The translations under genes were made by a program, and so were the position numbers. Positions 34,768 through 44,708 of a DNA stretch of 64,000 nucleotides are shown here, in pieces. Under the pieces are notes generated by a model. It was not told the origin of the DNA. It saw nothing but the letters and a program-made list of their open reading frames with translations, and did not search any database. Origin of the DNA: Demequina sediminis (GTDB lineage Bacteria > Actinomycetota > Actinomycetes > Actinomycetales > Demequinaceae). Location of the stretch: NCBI RefSeq assembly GCF_030296675.1, contig NZ_AP027736.1:2170001-2234000 (forward strand), given 5' to 3'. How positions within the stretch are numbered: the first letter of the stretch is position 1; each line of letters opens with the position of its first letter.

Positions 34768-35278
34768 ATGGATGCCGCAACGTCGCTCGATCCCGCCCAC
34801 GAGGGCCGCGTACTCGTGATCGACGGGCGGGACGTGTTGCGATTCGAGCGCGACCTTACCGCGCCGCCCACACGCGTGTGGAGCGCGCTCACCTCGCCGG
34901 AGGACACCGGGCGGTGGTCGTACCGCGCGACCTTCGAGGGGCGGGCGGGCGGGCGGCACGGTGACGTTCGACTACGGCGAGGCTGGCACGGCGACGGGGG
35001 TCGTGACGGCCTGGGAGGAACCCGTCGCCCTCGCGTACGAGTGGGGAGAGGGGACGATGCCGTGGCGGGTACGGATGACCCTCGCCCCCGCGGGGGACGG
35101 CACGCGGCTGACCTTCGATCACCTCGCACCTGACCCGCACCATCCGGACTACGCCGCCGGGTGGCACTGGCACCTCGATCGCCTTGCTCAGGTCATCGCG
35201 GGCGACGAGCCGGCACGCGTCGACTCGGACGCCCACTTCGAGGAGCTGCAGCGGCTCTACGCGCGCGCCGAGGGCTGA
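34768..35278 (+). CDS. SRPBCC/AHSA1 protein (one-base shift in this sequence)
   Basis: ATG 34768 starts FERDLTAPPTRVWSALTSPE; the frame is lost in the GGGC-rich stretch near 34938-34957 and the fold resumes as VTFDYGEAGTATGVVTAWEE to the stop at 35278. Here removing one base (not adding) rejoins the halves. About 169 residues when joined. It converges with the histidine kinase with 22 bases overlap. Confidence 0.75.
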
Positions 35279-36663
35279 CGCGGGAACGTCAGCGTCACCG
35301 TCGTGCCCCGGCCCTGTGCGGAGTCGACGTCGAGCGTTCCCCCGTGGACCGACACGATCGCCGCGGTGATCGCAAGTCCGAGCCCCGCCCCACCCGTGGC
35401 GCGGGTGCGCGAGTGGTCGCCGCGCACGAACCTCTCGGTCGCGCGCGCCGCCATCTCGGGCGACATCCCCGGGCCGTCGTCGCTCACCGCGATCCTGGCC
35501 ACGGCATCGTCCCCGCTGACGGCGACCCTGACGGCCGAGCCGCCGTGGACGGCCGCATTGGTCACGACGTTGATGACCGCCTGCCGCAGGCGGTCGGGGT
35601 CGCCCATGACGATGATGGGCGCGGCGGCGTCGAGCGCAAAGCTCACGCCCTCGCGCGCCGCGGTCGCGTCGCCGAGGACCTCGGCGCACAACGCGCTGAG
35701 GTCCACCTCGATCGGCGACATCTGCGGCTCGGCGTCGTACTTCGCGAGCTCGAGCAGGTCCTCGACCAGGCGGCGCATGCGGCCAGCCTCCGCCTCGGTA
35801 CGACGCCATGCGTCCGCGATGTCCTCGTCACGCGTGAGCGCGCCGCGCCGATACAGCTCGGCGTAGCCGAGCACCGTGGTGAGCGGCGTGCGCAGCTCGT
35901 GCGAGGCATCGGCGACGAACTCACGGAGGCGCGCCTCGGAGCGCTCGCGTTCCTCGAGGGCGTCCGTGAGCGTCGAGATCATGGTGTTGAGCGAGGTCGC
36001 GAGCGCCGCGGACTCCGAGCCGCGGCCCGCGCCCTCGAGGCGCACGTCGAGGTCGCCGCCCGCGATGCGGGCCGAGGCGTCGACCATGCGGCGCATCGGC
36101 GTGATGCCCAGCCTGATCACCCAGCCGCCCACCGCCGCGAGACCGCCGATCACGATCACGAGCCCGACGGCCTCGATCAGCATGAGGCGCTGCGTCGTGG
36201 CCTCCACGGAGTCGAGCGAGAGGGCGGTGATGTCCGTACCGAAACTCGTGGCCTTCGCGAGGACGCGGTAGCCGGGGCCCTCGCCGTCCGACGCCGGCAC
36301 CGTGAGGAAGACCGAGCCGGACGTGGGCAGGTCGCCGGCCGTGAGCACGGGGACCGTGCCATCCGCGCCGTCGACATTCGGGGAGAAGAACACCTGCAGC
36401 GAGCCCGACGAGTCGACGACCCCGCGCAGCACGTCCGAGGGGCGCGAGACGTCGGGGTCCGTGTCGCCGTCGCTGAGCCGGGGCTCGTGGCGCGTCGTGT
36501 CGACGGGGCCCGAGGAGGACGCGAGGCGCTCGTCGAGCTGTTCGACCAGGTATGAGTGCGTCACCGCGGTGACGAACGCGGCCACCATGATGACCGCGGC
36601 GGCGATGCCCGCCAGCCCCACCATGAGTCGTGCCCGCAGACTGAGTCCCTCGGGTCGGGTCAC
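35257..36663 (-). CDS. Sensor histidine kinase
   Basis: The 468 residues have two membrane helices (about 12-35 and 168-190) around an outer sensor domain, a HAMP linker, the H box DASHELRTPLTTVLGY, the N box NVVTNAAVHGG, and G boxes DDGPGM and GGAGLGLAIT. It pairs with the regulator upstream; ATG and stop overlap by 4 bases. Confidence 0.95.
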   Translation of the reverse strand: MTRPEGLSLRARLMVGLAGIAAAVIMVAAFVTAVTHSYLVEQLDERLASSSGPVDTTRHEPRLSDGDTDPDVSRPSDVLRGVVDSSGSLQVFFSPNVDGADGTVPVLTAGDLPTSGSVFLTVPASDGEGPGYRVLAKATSFGTDITALSLDSVEATTQRLMLIEAVGLVIVIGGLAAVGGWVIRLGITPMRRMVDASARIAGGDLDVRLEGAGRGSESAALATSLNTMISTLTDALEERERSEARLREFVADASHELRTPLTTVLGYAELYRRGALTRDEDIADAWRRTEAEAGRMRRLVEDLLELAKYDAEPQMSPIEVDLSALCAEVLGDATAAREGVSFALDAAAPIIVMGDPDRLRQAVINVVTNAAVHGGSAVRVAVSGDDAVARIAVSDDGPGMSPEMAARATERFVRGDHSRTRATGGAGLGLAITAAIVSVHGGTLDVDSAQGRGTTVTLTFPRQPSARA

Positions 36664-37343
36664 GGCAGCCTCAGCGTGTAGCCCACGCCGCGGATGGTGT
36701 GGATGAGCTTCGGCTCGGTGGCGTCGACCTTGCGGCGCACGTAGCCGATGTAGGTCTCGACCACGCCGGGGTCGTCATCGCGCGAGTATCCCCACACGCC
36801 CTCGAGCAGCTGGCCGCGCGAGAGCACCCGCCCGGTGTGCTGCATGAGGTGGCGCAGGAGGTTGTATTCGGTGGGGGACAGCTGAATCTCCTCGCCGCCG
36901 CGCGTGACACGGTGCGCGACATCGTCGAGTTCCAGATCCGCGACGCGGTAGACGTCCGAGGCGCTGGGGGCGCGCTCGACGCGACGCGACACGGCCTCGA
37001 CGCGTGCCACGAGCTCGTCGAGGTTGAACGGCTTCTGGAGGTAGTCGTCGCCCCCGATCGTGAGCCCCTCGACCTTGTCCTTGGCGCTGTCACGCGCGGT
37101 GAGGAAGATGATGGGGGTGCGATCCCCCGACTCGCGCAGGCGCCGGCACACGGCGAAGCCGTCGAGACCGGGCATCATGACGTCGAGCACGATGAGGTCG
37201 GGGCGCGTCTCGCGCACCGCGCGCAGCCCCTCGTGGCCGTCGGTGGCCTCGGAGACCGAGTACCCCTCGTAGCGCAGGGCGGCGCAGAGCATGGTGCGGA
37301 GGTTGTCCTCGTCATCGACAACCAGGATTCGGCGTTCGGGCAT
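36660..37343 (-). CDS. OmpR-family response regulator
   Basis: ATG 37343 gives 227 residues: receiver with VVDDEDN, phospho-Asp in LIVLDVMMPG, LTARD and KPF, then a winged-helix output domain (LSPTEYNLLRHLMQHTG; ETYIGYVRRKVD). It is the cognate partner of the kinase at 35257-36663. Confidence 0.95.
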   Translation of the reverse strand: MPERRILVVDDEDNLRTMLCAALRYEGYSVSEATDGHEGLRAVRETRPDLIVLDVMMPGLDGFAVCRRLRESGDRTPIIFLTARDSAKDKVEGLTIGGDDYLQKPFNLDELVARVEAVSRRVERAPSASDVYRVADLELDDVAHRVTRGGEEIQLSPTEYNLLRHLMQHTGRVLSRGQLLEGVWGYSRDDDPGVVETYIGYVRRKVDATEPKLIHTIRGVGYTLRLP

Positions 37344-37578
37344 GACCCCAGTATCGCGGGCCATCCTCACGATTTGCTGGGAGCGCACGGAGAGCACGCT
37401 CGGGGCGGCATCTTCGGGAGGTGCGCGGTGGCGGCGCGAGCTGACCTCGAGGGACGAGGCTCCGATCCCAGGTGACTCCACTTCTGCTCCCAGCCCTCTC
37501 ACAGCCGGCGCGGGTTACATCGAGGTGAACAAGCGGCCCGGCGGTCTCGCCCGGCGCCCCCGAAATCGAGAGGTGCCC

Positions 37579-38247
37579 ATGCCCGTCTATGCCTTCATCG
37601 CCGCCGACCTGGTCGCGATCGCCATCCTTGTGTTCGGCCTCTACTTCCCCCGCCACCGCCGTCGCGACATGATCGTGGCGCTGCTGTCGATCAACGTGGG
37701 CGTCATGGGCGTCACGTATGCGATGACCAACGCGGAGATCTCGCTCGGCTTCGGTCTGGGGATCTTCGCGGTGCTGTCGATCATCCGCCTGCGCTCGACC
37801 GAGATGGACCATGCGGAGATCGCGTACTACTTCACCGCGATCGCGCTGGGCCTGCTGGGCGGCTTCCCCGCGATCAGCCCGTCGGTGAGCCTCACGCTCA
37901 TGGCCGTGCTGCTCGCCGTGATCCTCGTGGGCGATCACCCTTCCCTGTTCCGCCGCACGCGTCACCAGCAGATGGTGCTCGACCGCGCCCTTCCCCTCGA
38001 GGAGGAGGCGCGCCGCCACCTCGCGGCCTTGCTCGGCGCGGAGATTCACCGCGTCACGCTGCGCAAGGTCGACATGGTCGAGGAGACCACGCTGGTGGAC
38101 GTCCGCTACTCGCTCGTCGCCCCCGCGCGCTCGGGGGACGATGCCGGGCACGTCACCGCGCACGCTCCCACGGTCGAGACGGTCCCCGTGCCGATGCGCA
38201 CCACGGCGCCCGTGACCGTTGCCCCCGCAGCCGAGGCCTCGCGATGA
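37579..38247 (+). CDS. DUF4956 membrane protein
   Basis: The 222 residues have four to five N-terminal membrane helices and the DUF4956 core SLGFGLGIFAVLSIIRLRST, then a soluble domain. It overlaps the VTC gene by 4 bases. DUF4956, VTC and Cthe_2159-type proteins are a known gene neighbourhood. Confidence 0.9.
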   Translation: MPVYAFIAADLVAIAILVFGLYFPRHRRRDMIVALLSINVGVMGVTYAMTNAEISLGFGLGIFAVLSIIRLRSTEMDHAEIAYYFTAIALGLLGGFPAISPSVSLTLMAVLLAVILVGDHPSLFRRTRHQQMVLDRALPLEEEARRHLAALLGAEIHRVTLRKVDMVEETTLVDVRYSLVAPARSGDDAGHVTAHAPTVETVPVPMRTTAPVTVAPAAEASR

Positions 38248-39010
38248 CCGCCTGGGAGGAGCGCCTCGCCGACCTTCCCTCGGTGGCCCTCGCTCAGCTC
38301 GAATCCGAGGCCGCGCTGCTCACGCGCGTGGACCGCAAGTACATCGTCGCCCCCGCGGTGTGGGCGGACGTCATGGCCGCCATACCGGCGATGCGCGCGC
38401 TCGAGATCGACGGCGCCCGCGACTTCGGCTACTCGTCGATCTACTTCGACACCCCCGAGCTCGAGTCGTATGCCGCCGCGGCCCACCGTCGCCCCTCGCG
38501 CTACAAGGTGCGCATCCGCGAGTACCTCGACACGGGAGGCCGCTCGATCGAGGTCAAGCTGCGCTCGGCCAAGGGCGAGACCGTCAAGCACCGCGAGTGG
38601 CTCCCCGAGGGGCGGCGCGCGACCGGCGGCTCGACGGCCCCGCCAGGGAGTTTGTCGCGGGCTTCCCGCAGGTCGCTCCCGCGGTCGACCGCCTCGAGGC
38701 GGTGCTCGCGACGCACTACCGACGCTCCACGCTGGTGCTCGACGGCTCGCGCGTGACCATCGATCGTGACGTCACCGCGATCGACACGGACGGCGCGCAC
38801 CTGCACTTCGGCGACGCGATCATCGTCGAAACCAAGACCGCCCGCCGCGCGGGCGACGTCGACCGCGCCCTGTGGGCACGTGGCGTGCGACCCGCGCGGG
38901 TGTCCAAGTACTGCACGTCGCTCGCGGCGCTCCAGCGTGAGCTCCCCGCGAACCGGTGGGCGCGCACGATGCGCCGCCACCTCTCCCCGACCCCCGCCCC
39001 GGCGGCTTAA
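38244..39010 (+). CDS. VTC-domain (polyphosphate polymerase-like) protein, one-base frameshift
   Basis: VTC domains make polyphosphate or a related polymer from NTPs. ATG 38244 opens with LLTRVDRKYIV and SRYKVRIREYLDTG, then IEVKLRSAKGETVKHREWL. The frame is lost near the C run 38638-38641 and continues as AREFVAGFPQ, HYRRSTLVL, DAIIVETKT to the stop at 39010. One added base joins them into about 255 residues with the basic triphosphate-tunnel motifs intact. Confidence 0.85.
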
Positions 39011-39023
39011 GAAAGGCCCTGTC

Positions 39024-40841
39024 ATGCGCAAGCCCACCCTCCTGTTCGCCGGCCTCCTCACCGGCACGCTGTTTTTGGCCGGCTGCACCTCCGCCGAGCC
39101 CACCGAGGTCACGGCCACCGGCTCGGACGAGGCCGTGGTCTCGACGGACACGACCGACTCCGGCGACACCGCCACGACCGTCGCCGCGTCGACCGACGTC
39201 CTGACCGAGGTCACGTATGCCGAGCTGGGCGTCAAGGAGGTCGATCTCGCCGTCGACGAATCCGCCGCCGTCGACATCACGCTGTCGGACTCGGGCTCCA
39301 CGGGCGGCGATGGGGTGACCGTCGACGGGTCGACCGTCACCATCACCGCGGGCGGCGTCTATCGGCTCTCGGGCACCCTCTCCGAGGGGCGCGTGGTGGT
39401 CGCGACCGCCGACGAGGACGTCACGCTGATTCTCGACGGAGTCGACATCACGTCGCCCGACACCGCCGCGCTGGACATCGAGGGCGCCGACGAGGCGATC
39501 GTGTGGCTCGCCGCCGGGTCGACGAACACGCTCTCCGATGCGGCCGACGCGACCGTGGCCACGGAGGACGCCGAGGACTCCGCGTCGACGGACACCCCGA
39601 ACGCGACGCTGTACTCGACCGCGAACCTCTGGATCGCGGGCGACGGAGCGCTCGTGGTCAACGGCGTGGCCGCGGACGGCATCACGTCGAAGGACGGCCT
39701 GGTCATCGCCGGAGGTGACCTCACCGTCACCGCCGCGGACGACGGCATTCGAGGCAAGGACCACCTGGTGATCTCGGCAGGGGCCGTCACCGTCGAGGCG
39801 GGCGGCGACGGGCTGCGCTCCGACAACGAGGACGTGGCCAACGAGGATGGCGAGGCGCTGGGCGTCGTGTGGATCGACGGCGGCACGATCGACGTGACCG
39901 CCGGGGTCGACGCGATCGACGCGTATCGCCAGGTCGCGATCGAGGGCGGCGCGCTCGCTCTCGCCGCCGAGGACGATGGCATCACCACCGAGGGTGTCCT
40001 GCACGTGTCGGACGGCACGGTGGACATCTCGGCGTCCTACGAGGGCCTCGAGGGAGGAGTGATCCGCCTCACGGGAGGTGAGGGGAGCATCGTCGCGAGC
40101 GACGACGGCATCAACGTCAATGGCGGCACGGACGCCGCGGCGGGAGCCGGCGGAGGAACGATGCCCGGCGGTGGCACGCGGCCCGGCCGCACCCAGGACG
40201 ATGCGGCCACCGGGGACGCGGCCGCCGACAGCACGACGACAGACGGTGCGGCCACGAGTGACGCGGCCACCGTCGCGACGACAGACGGCGCCACCGACGC
40301 CACCACCGTCGCGATGGGACCAGGAGGAGGCATGGAGCAGGCCGCGGAGGGACGCTACCTCGAGATCACCGGCGGCACGTGGGTGATCGACGCCGACGGC
40401 GACGGGCTCGACTCGAACGGCACCGCGACCATGACGGGCGGCACGGTGGTGGTGAGTGGTCCGACCAACAACGGCAACGGCGCAATCGACGTCAACGGCA
40501 CATTCGAGATCACGGGCGGCTCGCTCGTGGCGGCAGGCTCGGCCGGGATGCTGGTGTCGCCCACCGCGACCGGCGACCAGGGAGTGCTCACCGTGAGCTT
40601 CGCCTCCGCGATCGCCGAGGGCACCGTGATCACGGTCTCGGACTCGGATGGCGACCACGTTGCGTCCTTCACGACCTCGAAGATCTCTCAGGCGGTCGTG
40701 TTGTCCGTCCCCGGCCTGGTGTCGGGCGAGGAGTACACGATCAGCACGGGCGCAAGCGTCGACGGCGAGGAGGTGAGCGGACTCGTCGTGGGAGGCAGCG
40801 CGACCGGCGGCGACGAGCTCGGCTCGCTCGCGGCCGACTGA
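39024..40841 (+). CDS. Cthe_2159-like carbohydrate-binding lipoprotein
   Basis: The 605-residue protein has lipobox FLAGCTS (Cys about 20), then a beta-solenoid of repeated strands (TVTITAGGVYRLSGTL, DGIRGKDHLVISAG, GVLHVSDGTVDISASYEG), as in the Cthe_2159 polygalacturonate-binding family. A Thr/Ala-rich low-complexity insert lies around residues 385-430. It is third in the DUF4956-VTC operon and acts at the cell surface. Confidence 0.85.
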   Translation: MRKPTLLFAGLLTGTLFLAGCTSAEPTEVTATGSDEAVVSTDTTDSGDTATTVAASTDVLTEVTYAELGVKEVDLAVDESAAVDITLSDSGSTGGDGVTVDGSTVTITAGGVYRLSGTLSEGRVVVATADEDVTLILDGVDITSPDTAALDIEGADEAIVWLAAGSTNTLSDAADATVATEDAEDSASTDTPNATLYSTANLWIAGDGALVVNGVAADGITSKDGLVIAGGDLTVTAADDGIRGKDHLVISAGAVTVEAGGDGLRSDNEDVANEDGEALGVVWIDGGTIDVTAGVDAIDAYRQVAIEGGALALAAEDDGITTEGVLHVSDGTVDISASYEGLEGGVIRLTGGEGSIVASDDGINVNGGTDAAAGAGGGTMPGGGTRPGRTQDDAATGDAAADSTTTDGAATSDAATVATTDGATDATTVAMGPGGGMEQAAEGRYLEITGGTWVIDADGDGLDSNGTATMTGGTVVVSGPTNNGNGAIDVNGTFEITGGSLVAAGSAGMLVSPTATGDQGVLTVSFASAIAEGTVITVSDSDGDHVASFTTSKISQAVVLSVPGLVSGEEYTISTGASVDGEEVSGLVVGGSATGGDELGSLAAD

Positions 40842-40998
40842 GCGGAGGAGGCCGTTCCCGGCCAACTCCCGTCCCCGTCTCAGCCGGTTCTCAGGGAGCG
40901 TCGGTTGACTATGAGGTGCGTCGCCCGGTCCACGAGCCCCCGGGCCGGGCGACGCTCCTCCGTTCGATCGTGGTCCTGCCGCCACGTCGACCGCACGA

Positions 40999-41036
40999 GC
41001 GAGGCCCCCGGTGTCTGCCAACACCGGGGGCCTCGC
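40999..41036. terminator. Bidirectional stem-loop between convergent genes
   Basis: GCGAGGCCCCCGGTGT pairs perfectly with ACACCGGGGGCCTCGC around a 6-base loop. It separates the Cthe_2159-like gene from the LysR gene. No T tract. Confidence 0.75.
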
Positions 41037-41042
41037 GGCGTC

Positions 41043-41918
41043 TCACGCGCCGCGCAGGAGCGCCGCGAAGGCCTCCGCGGCGGGCGCGGGCTCTCGCGGC
41101 AGGGCGAGGAAGATCTCCCGATACGTGGGTGGCTGCGTGGGAATCGCGACGATGCCGGGGATCGCCGGGCTCGCGTCGAGGGCCAGGCGCGTGAGCAGCG
41201 CCACGCCCAGCCCCTCCGCGATGAGCCGCTGCGCCGCGATGTAGTCCTCGGTGACGAAGGCGATGTGGGGGACGAAGCCCGAGTCGGCGGCGTGCGCGAC
41301 GAGGTGCGTGCGGCATCGGGCGCATCCCGAGATCCACCGCTCGTGGGCGAGGGCGCCCAGGTCGAGGCGCGTGCGACCCGCGAGCGGATGAGAATCCGGC
41401 AGGATCGCGAAGTACTCGTCCTGGCCCAGCGGGGTCAGCGGGAGGTCGTCGGGCGTGGGTGTCGCGGAGTCGGCGAAGCCGATCACGAGGTCAGCCCTCC
41501 CGTCCCTGAGCAGCGCGAGGGCCTCGTCGGTCTCGGTCTCCTCGAGGCCGATCTCGACGCCCGGATAGGTCGCGGCGAACTGTGCGAGCGGTCGCGGCAG
41601 GGTGGTGGCGCAGTACGAGGTGAAGGCCGCGATGCGAAGGCGACCCACGCGCAGGTCCGCGTGGCGGTGGAGGCATCGCTCGGCGTCCTCGAGGCTCGCG
41701 GCGATCGCGTCCGCATGCTGAAGCAGGGCCTCGCCCGCGGGGGTCAGGCGTGTGACGCGTCCCGCGCGGGCGGTCAGGGGCACGCCGGCGCGCCGCTCGA
41801 GCGCCCGCAGATGATGGGCGACGGTCGGCTCGCTCAGCGTCAGCGAGCGCGCGGCGGCCGCCTTCGAGCCGTGGCGCGCGACCTCGCGAAGGATGAGCAG
41901 CCGCTCGACGTCGATCAT
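41043..41918 (-). CDS. LysR-family regulator
   Basis: ATG 41918 gives 291 residues: helix-turn-helix (KAAAARSLTLSEPTVAHHLR) and a LysR substrate domain. It is divergent from the aminotransferase, with 79 bases between; CCACAA-N9-TTGTGG at 41947-41967 is the likely box. It probably controls that gene. Confidence 0.9.
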   Translation of the reverse strand: MIDVERLLILREVARHGSKAAAARSLTLSEPTVAHHLRALERRAGVPLTARAGRVTRLTPAGEALLQHADAIAASLEDAERCLHRHADLRVGRLRIAAFTSYCATTLPRPLAQFAATYPGVEIGLEETETDEALALLRDGRADLVIGFADSATPTPDDLPLTPLGQDEYFAILPDSHPLAGRTRLDLGALAHERWISGCARCRTHLVAHAADSGFVPHIAFVTEDYIAAQRLIAEGLGVALLTRLALDASPAIPGIVAIPTQPPTYREIFLALPREPAPAAEAFAALLRGA

Positions 41919-41946
41919 GACACCATCATCGCATCGAGGTCTCCAC

Positions 41947-41967
41947 CCACAAAGGCCCGTCTTGTGG
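41947..41967. promoter_or_regulatory. LysR-box candidate in divergent promoter
   Basis: CCACAA-N9-TTGTGG is a dyad with T-N11-A character, midway between the divergent starts at 41918 and 41998. Confidence 0.6.
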
Positions 41968-41997
41968 AGGTGTGCGAGGCGGCCCGAGCATGGAGGC

Positions 41998-43031
41998 ATG
42001 CTTGCGATCGCCTCCGCCTTCACCCGCGTGCCGGGCTACCTCGACACCGCGTCCTACGGGTTGCCTTCCCGCGCGGCGGCCCGCGCGGTCCGCGACGCGG
42101 TGCGCGCGTGGCAGGCCGGAACGCTCGACCCCGCCGCGTTCGACCCCGCGGTGGAGCGCATGCGTGCGGCGTTCGGGACGCTCGTCGGCGCGGCCGCGGA
42201 TGATGTGACGCTCGCCGGTTCGACGTCTCAGGTCGTGGGCATGGTGGCTGCCTCGCTTCCCGACGGCGCGCGCGTCGCGATTGCCGAGGGCGACTTCGCC
42301 TCGGTGTGCTTCCCGTTCCTTGCGGACCCGCGCCTGCGGGTCGACGTGGTGCCGCTCGACGGGATCGTGGCGGCGGCTGCCACGGCCGACCTCGTGGCGG
42401 TGAGCGCCGTGCAGTCGTCCGACGGCCGGGTCGCGAATCTCGACGCGCTGGCCACTGCGGCGCGCGTGTCGGGCGCGAAGACGCTCGTGGACGCGAGTCA
42501 CGCCGCGGGATGGATGGAGCTGTCTGCCAGGGACTTCGATGTGGTGGTCGCGAGCGCCTACAAGTGGCTCGCCGCTCCGCGCGGGATCGCGCTCGCGGCG
42601 GTGCGACCCGACGCCGCCTGGGTGCGTCCCGTGAACGCGGGCTGGTACGGAGCGGACCGGCCGTGGGACTCGCTGTACGGGCCGCGCATGCAGCTCAGCG
42701 CGACCGCGCGCCGCCTCGACACGTCGCCGCCGTGGCAGCTGGTCGAGGCGGGCGCGATCTCCCTCGAGCTCCTCGCGAGCCAGGCGGTCGCGGAGATCGG
42801 GGCGCATAGCGTGGGCCTCGCGACGCGTTCCGCGAGCGCATCGGGATGCCACGCGGCGCCTCGCCGATCGTCGCGGTCGAGGGTGTCGACGCGGACGCCC
42901 TGGCGGGAGCCGGGATTCGCGCCTCGTCACGCGGCGGTCGCGCGCGCTTCGCCTTCCACGTCGCGAACGACGAGCGCGACGTCGACCTGGTCGTCCACGC
43001 GGTGCGCGCCAAGGCCCGTGCGGCGGCGTGA
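41998..43031 (+). CDS. Class V aminotransferase-like protein, one-base frameshift
   Basis: The PLP-enzyme starts YLDTASYGLPSRAAA and has VDASHAAGWMEL and the Lys site VVASAYKWLAAPRG. The frame fails at TT 42828-42829; an added T gives RFRERIGMPRGASPIVAVEG and a stop at 43031 (about 344 residues). Its reaction is unknown; selenocysteine-lyase or kynureninase relatives are possible. Confidence 0.85.
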
Positions 43032-43067
43032 GGCGTCACCGCACCACGGCGAGAGGGAGGCCGGGCC

Positions 43068-43909
43068 CTAGCCCGCGAGCTCGGCGCCGAGCTCCTTCGA
43101 GCGCGACACGGCGGCGTTGGCGCCCGCCGAAATCACGCCCTGCAGGCCCGCGTGGGTCATCGCGTCGAGCGCCGCGAGCGTGGTGCCTCCGGGCGAACTC
43201 ACCCGACGTCGCAGCTCCTGCGGCGTGTCTCCCGACTCGGCGAGCAGCTGCGCCGCCCCCGTGAAGGTCTGCTGTGCAAGCGTGCTCGCGAGCTCGCGAT
43301 CGAGGCCCTGCATCACGCCTGCCTCGGTCAGCGCCTCGACCACCGCGAAGAAGTAGGCCGGGGCCGACCCGGCGACGGCGATCACCGCGTCGATGTTCTC
43401 CTCGGGAACCCTCACCACGAGGCCGGTCGCCTGGAGCATCGTCTCGACGAGCGCGAGGTGATCGTCGGTGGCCGCCGCACCGGCGGACACCGAGGTCGCG
43501 CCGCGACCCACGACCGCGGGGGTATTGGGCATGACGCGCACGACGGGCGTGCCCGCGGGCAGGTGGCGCTCGTAGAAGGACGACGGCAGCGCCGCGGCGA
43601 CCGTCACGACGAGCGTGCCGGGGGTGACGGCGGCGGAGATCTCGTCGAGGACCTCCGCCATCTGCTGTGGCTTGACGGCCAGGAGCACCACTCCCGCGCC
43701 GGCCGCCGCCTCGGCGGCGGCGCCCGCGGTCGCGACCTCGTGCGCGTCCGCGAGGGTCGCGAGGCGCTCCGCGTTGCGGTCGACGACCGTGATCGACGAG
43801 CCCGGCCACCCCGCGACACGCATCGCGGAGACGAGGGTTTCGCCCATCACTCCGCCGCCAATCACGGCGACGGAAGGGTGCTCGGACAGGGGGAGGCTGG
43901 CGTGCTCAT
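43068..43909 (-). CDS. proC: Pyrroline-5-carboxylate reductase, one-base frameshift near the start
   Basis: ProC makes proline from pyrroline-5-carboxylate. The main frame (from 43865) has VIGGGVMGE, LLAVKPQQ, VRVMPNTPA and the signature RRRVSSPGGTTLAAL. A natural start at ATG 43909 is out of frame; one extra base in the run 43889-43893 gives MSTPASPLSEHPSVAVIGGG and a 280-residue protein, the usual length. Confidence 0.9.
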
Positions 43910-43958
43910 GGTTCCAACCTAGCGCGGCCTCCCGACGCGGGCCCGGCGGGTGGGGGCG

Positions 43959-44708
43959 TCACGCCGTCCGGCGCCGCAGCGTCACCACCCCGAGCGCGAG
44001 GGCGCCCGCGATGAAGGCCGCCAGGATGGCCACCTCGGGCCAGATGCCCGCGGTATCTCCTGCGACCAGGTCGTTGATCGCGTCGATCGAGTAGCTCATG
44101 GGCAGGGCGTTGGAGATGAGCTCGAGCGCGCGCGGCATCTCCTCGCGCGGCATGAAGAGCCCCGGGATGAGGAGCTGGGGCAGCAGCACCGCTGGCATCA
44201 TCTGCACGGCCTGGAACTCGGTGCGCGCGAGCGACGAGGCCGCGAGGCCGAGCGCGGTGCCCAGCAGCGCATCGAGCACGATGACGAGCACGAGCGCGCT
44301 CGTGGCGCCCGCGATCTCAAGGTCGAGCGCGTACACCGTGAAGACGACCAACAGCGTGCCCTGGACGATCGCGACGAGTCCGAAGGCGCTCGCGTATCCG
44401 AGCACGACATCGCTGCGGCGCAGCGGCGAGGCCATGAGACGCTCCATCGTGCCGGACGTGCGCTCCCGCAGCGTGGATACCGACGTGATGATGAACATGA
44501 GGATCATGGGAAACAGCCCCATGAGGCGCGCGCCGAGCGGGTCGAAAAGCGGCTGGCCGGTCGCGGGATCCGGAGTGTCGCCGAACATCCACCACAGCAG
44601 CGTGAGCAGGAGCATCGGCACGACGATCAGCAGCGCGACGGTGCGGTGGTCGCGGCGCAGTTGCTGCAGGATGCGGCGCGCGGTGGTCGCGGTGAGCCGG
44701 GGGTTCAC
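43959..44708 (-). CDS. ABC-2 type transporter permease
   Basis: GTG 44708 overlaps the ATPase stop. The 249 residues have six membrane helices with the ABC-2 pattern (SVSTLRERTSGTMERLMASP). Exporter partner of the ATPase at 44705-45448; substrate unknown, perhaps a drug. Confidence 0.9.
   Translation of the reverse strand: MNPRLTATTARRILQQLRRDHRTVALLIVVPMLLLTLLWWMFGDTPDPATGQPLFDPLGARLMGLFPMILMFIITSVSTLRERTSGTMERLMASPLRRSDVVLGYASAFGLVAIVQGTLLVVFTVYALDLEIAGATSALVLVIVLDALLGTALGLAASSLARTEFQAVQMMPAVLLPQLLIPGLFMPREEMPRALELISNALPMSYSIDAINDLVAGDTAGIWPEVAILAAFIAGALALGVVTLRRRTA

Noticed and set aside
36699-37475. Plus-strand frame opposite the response regulator
   Set aside because: High-GC antisense shadow; the minus strand has a complete OmpR-type regulator.
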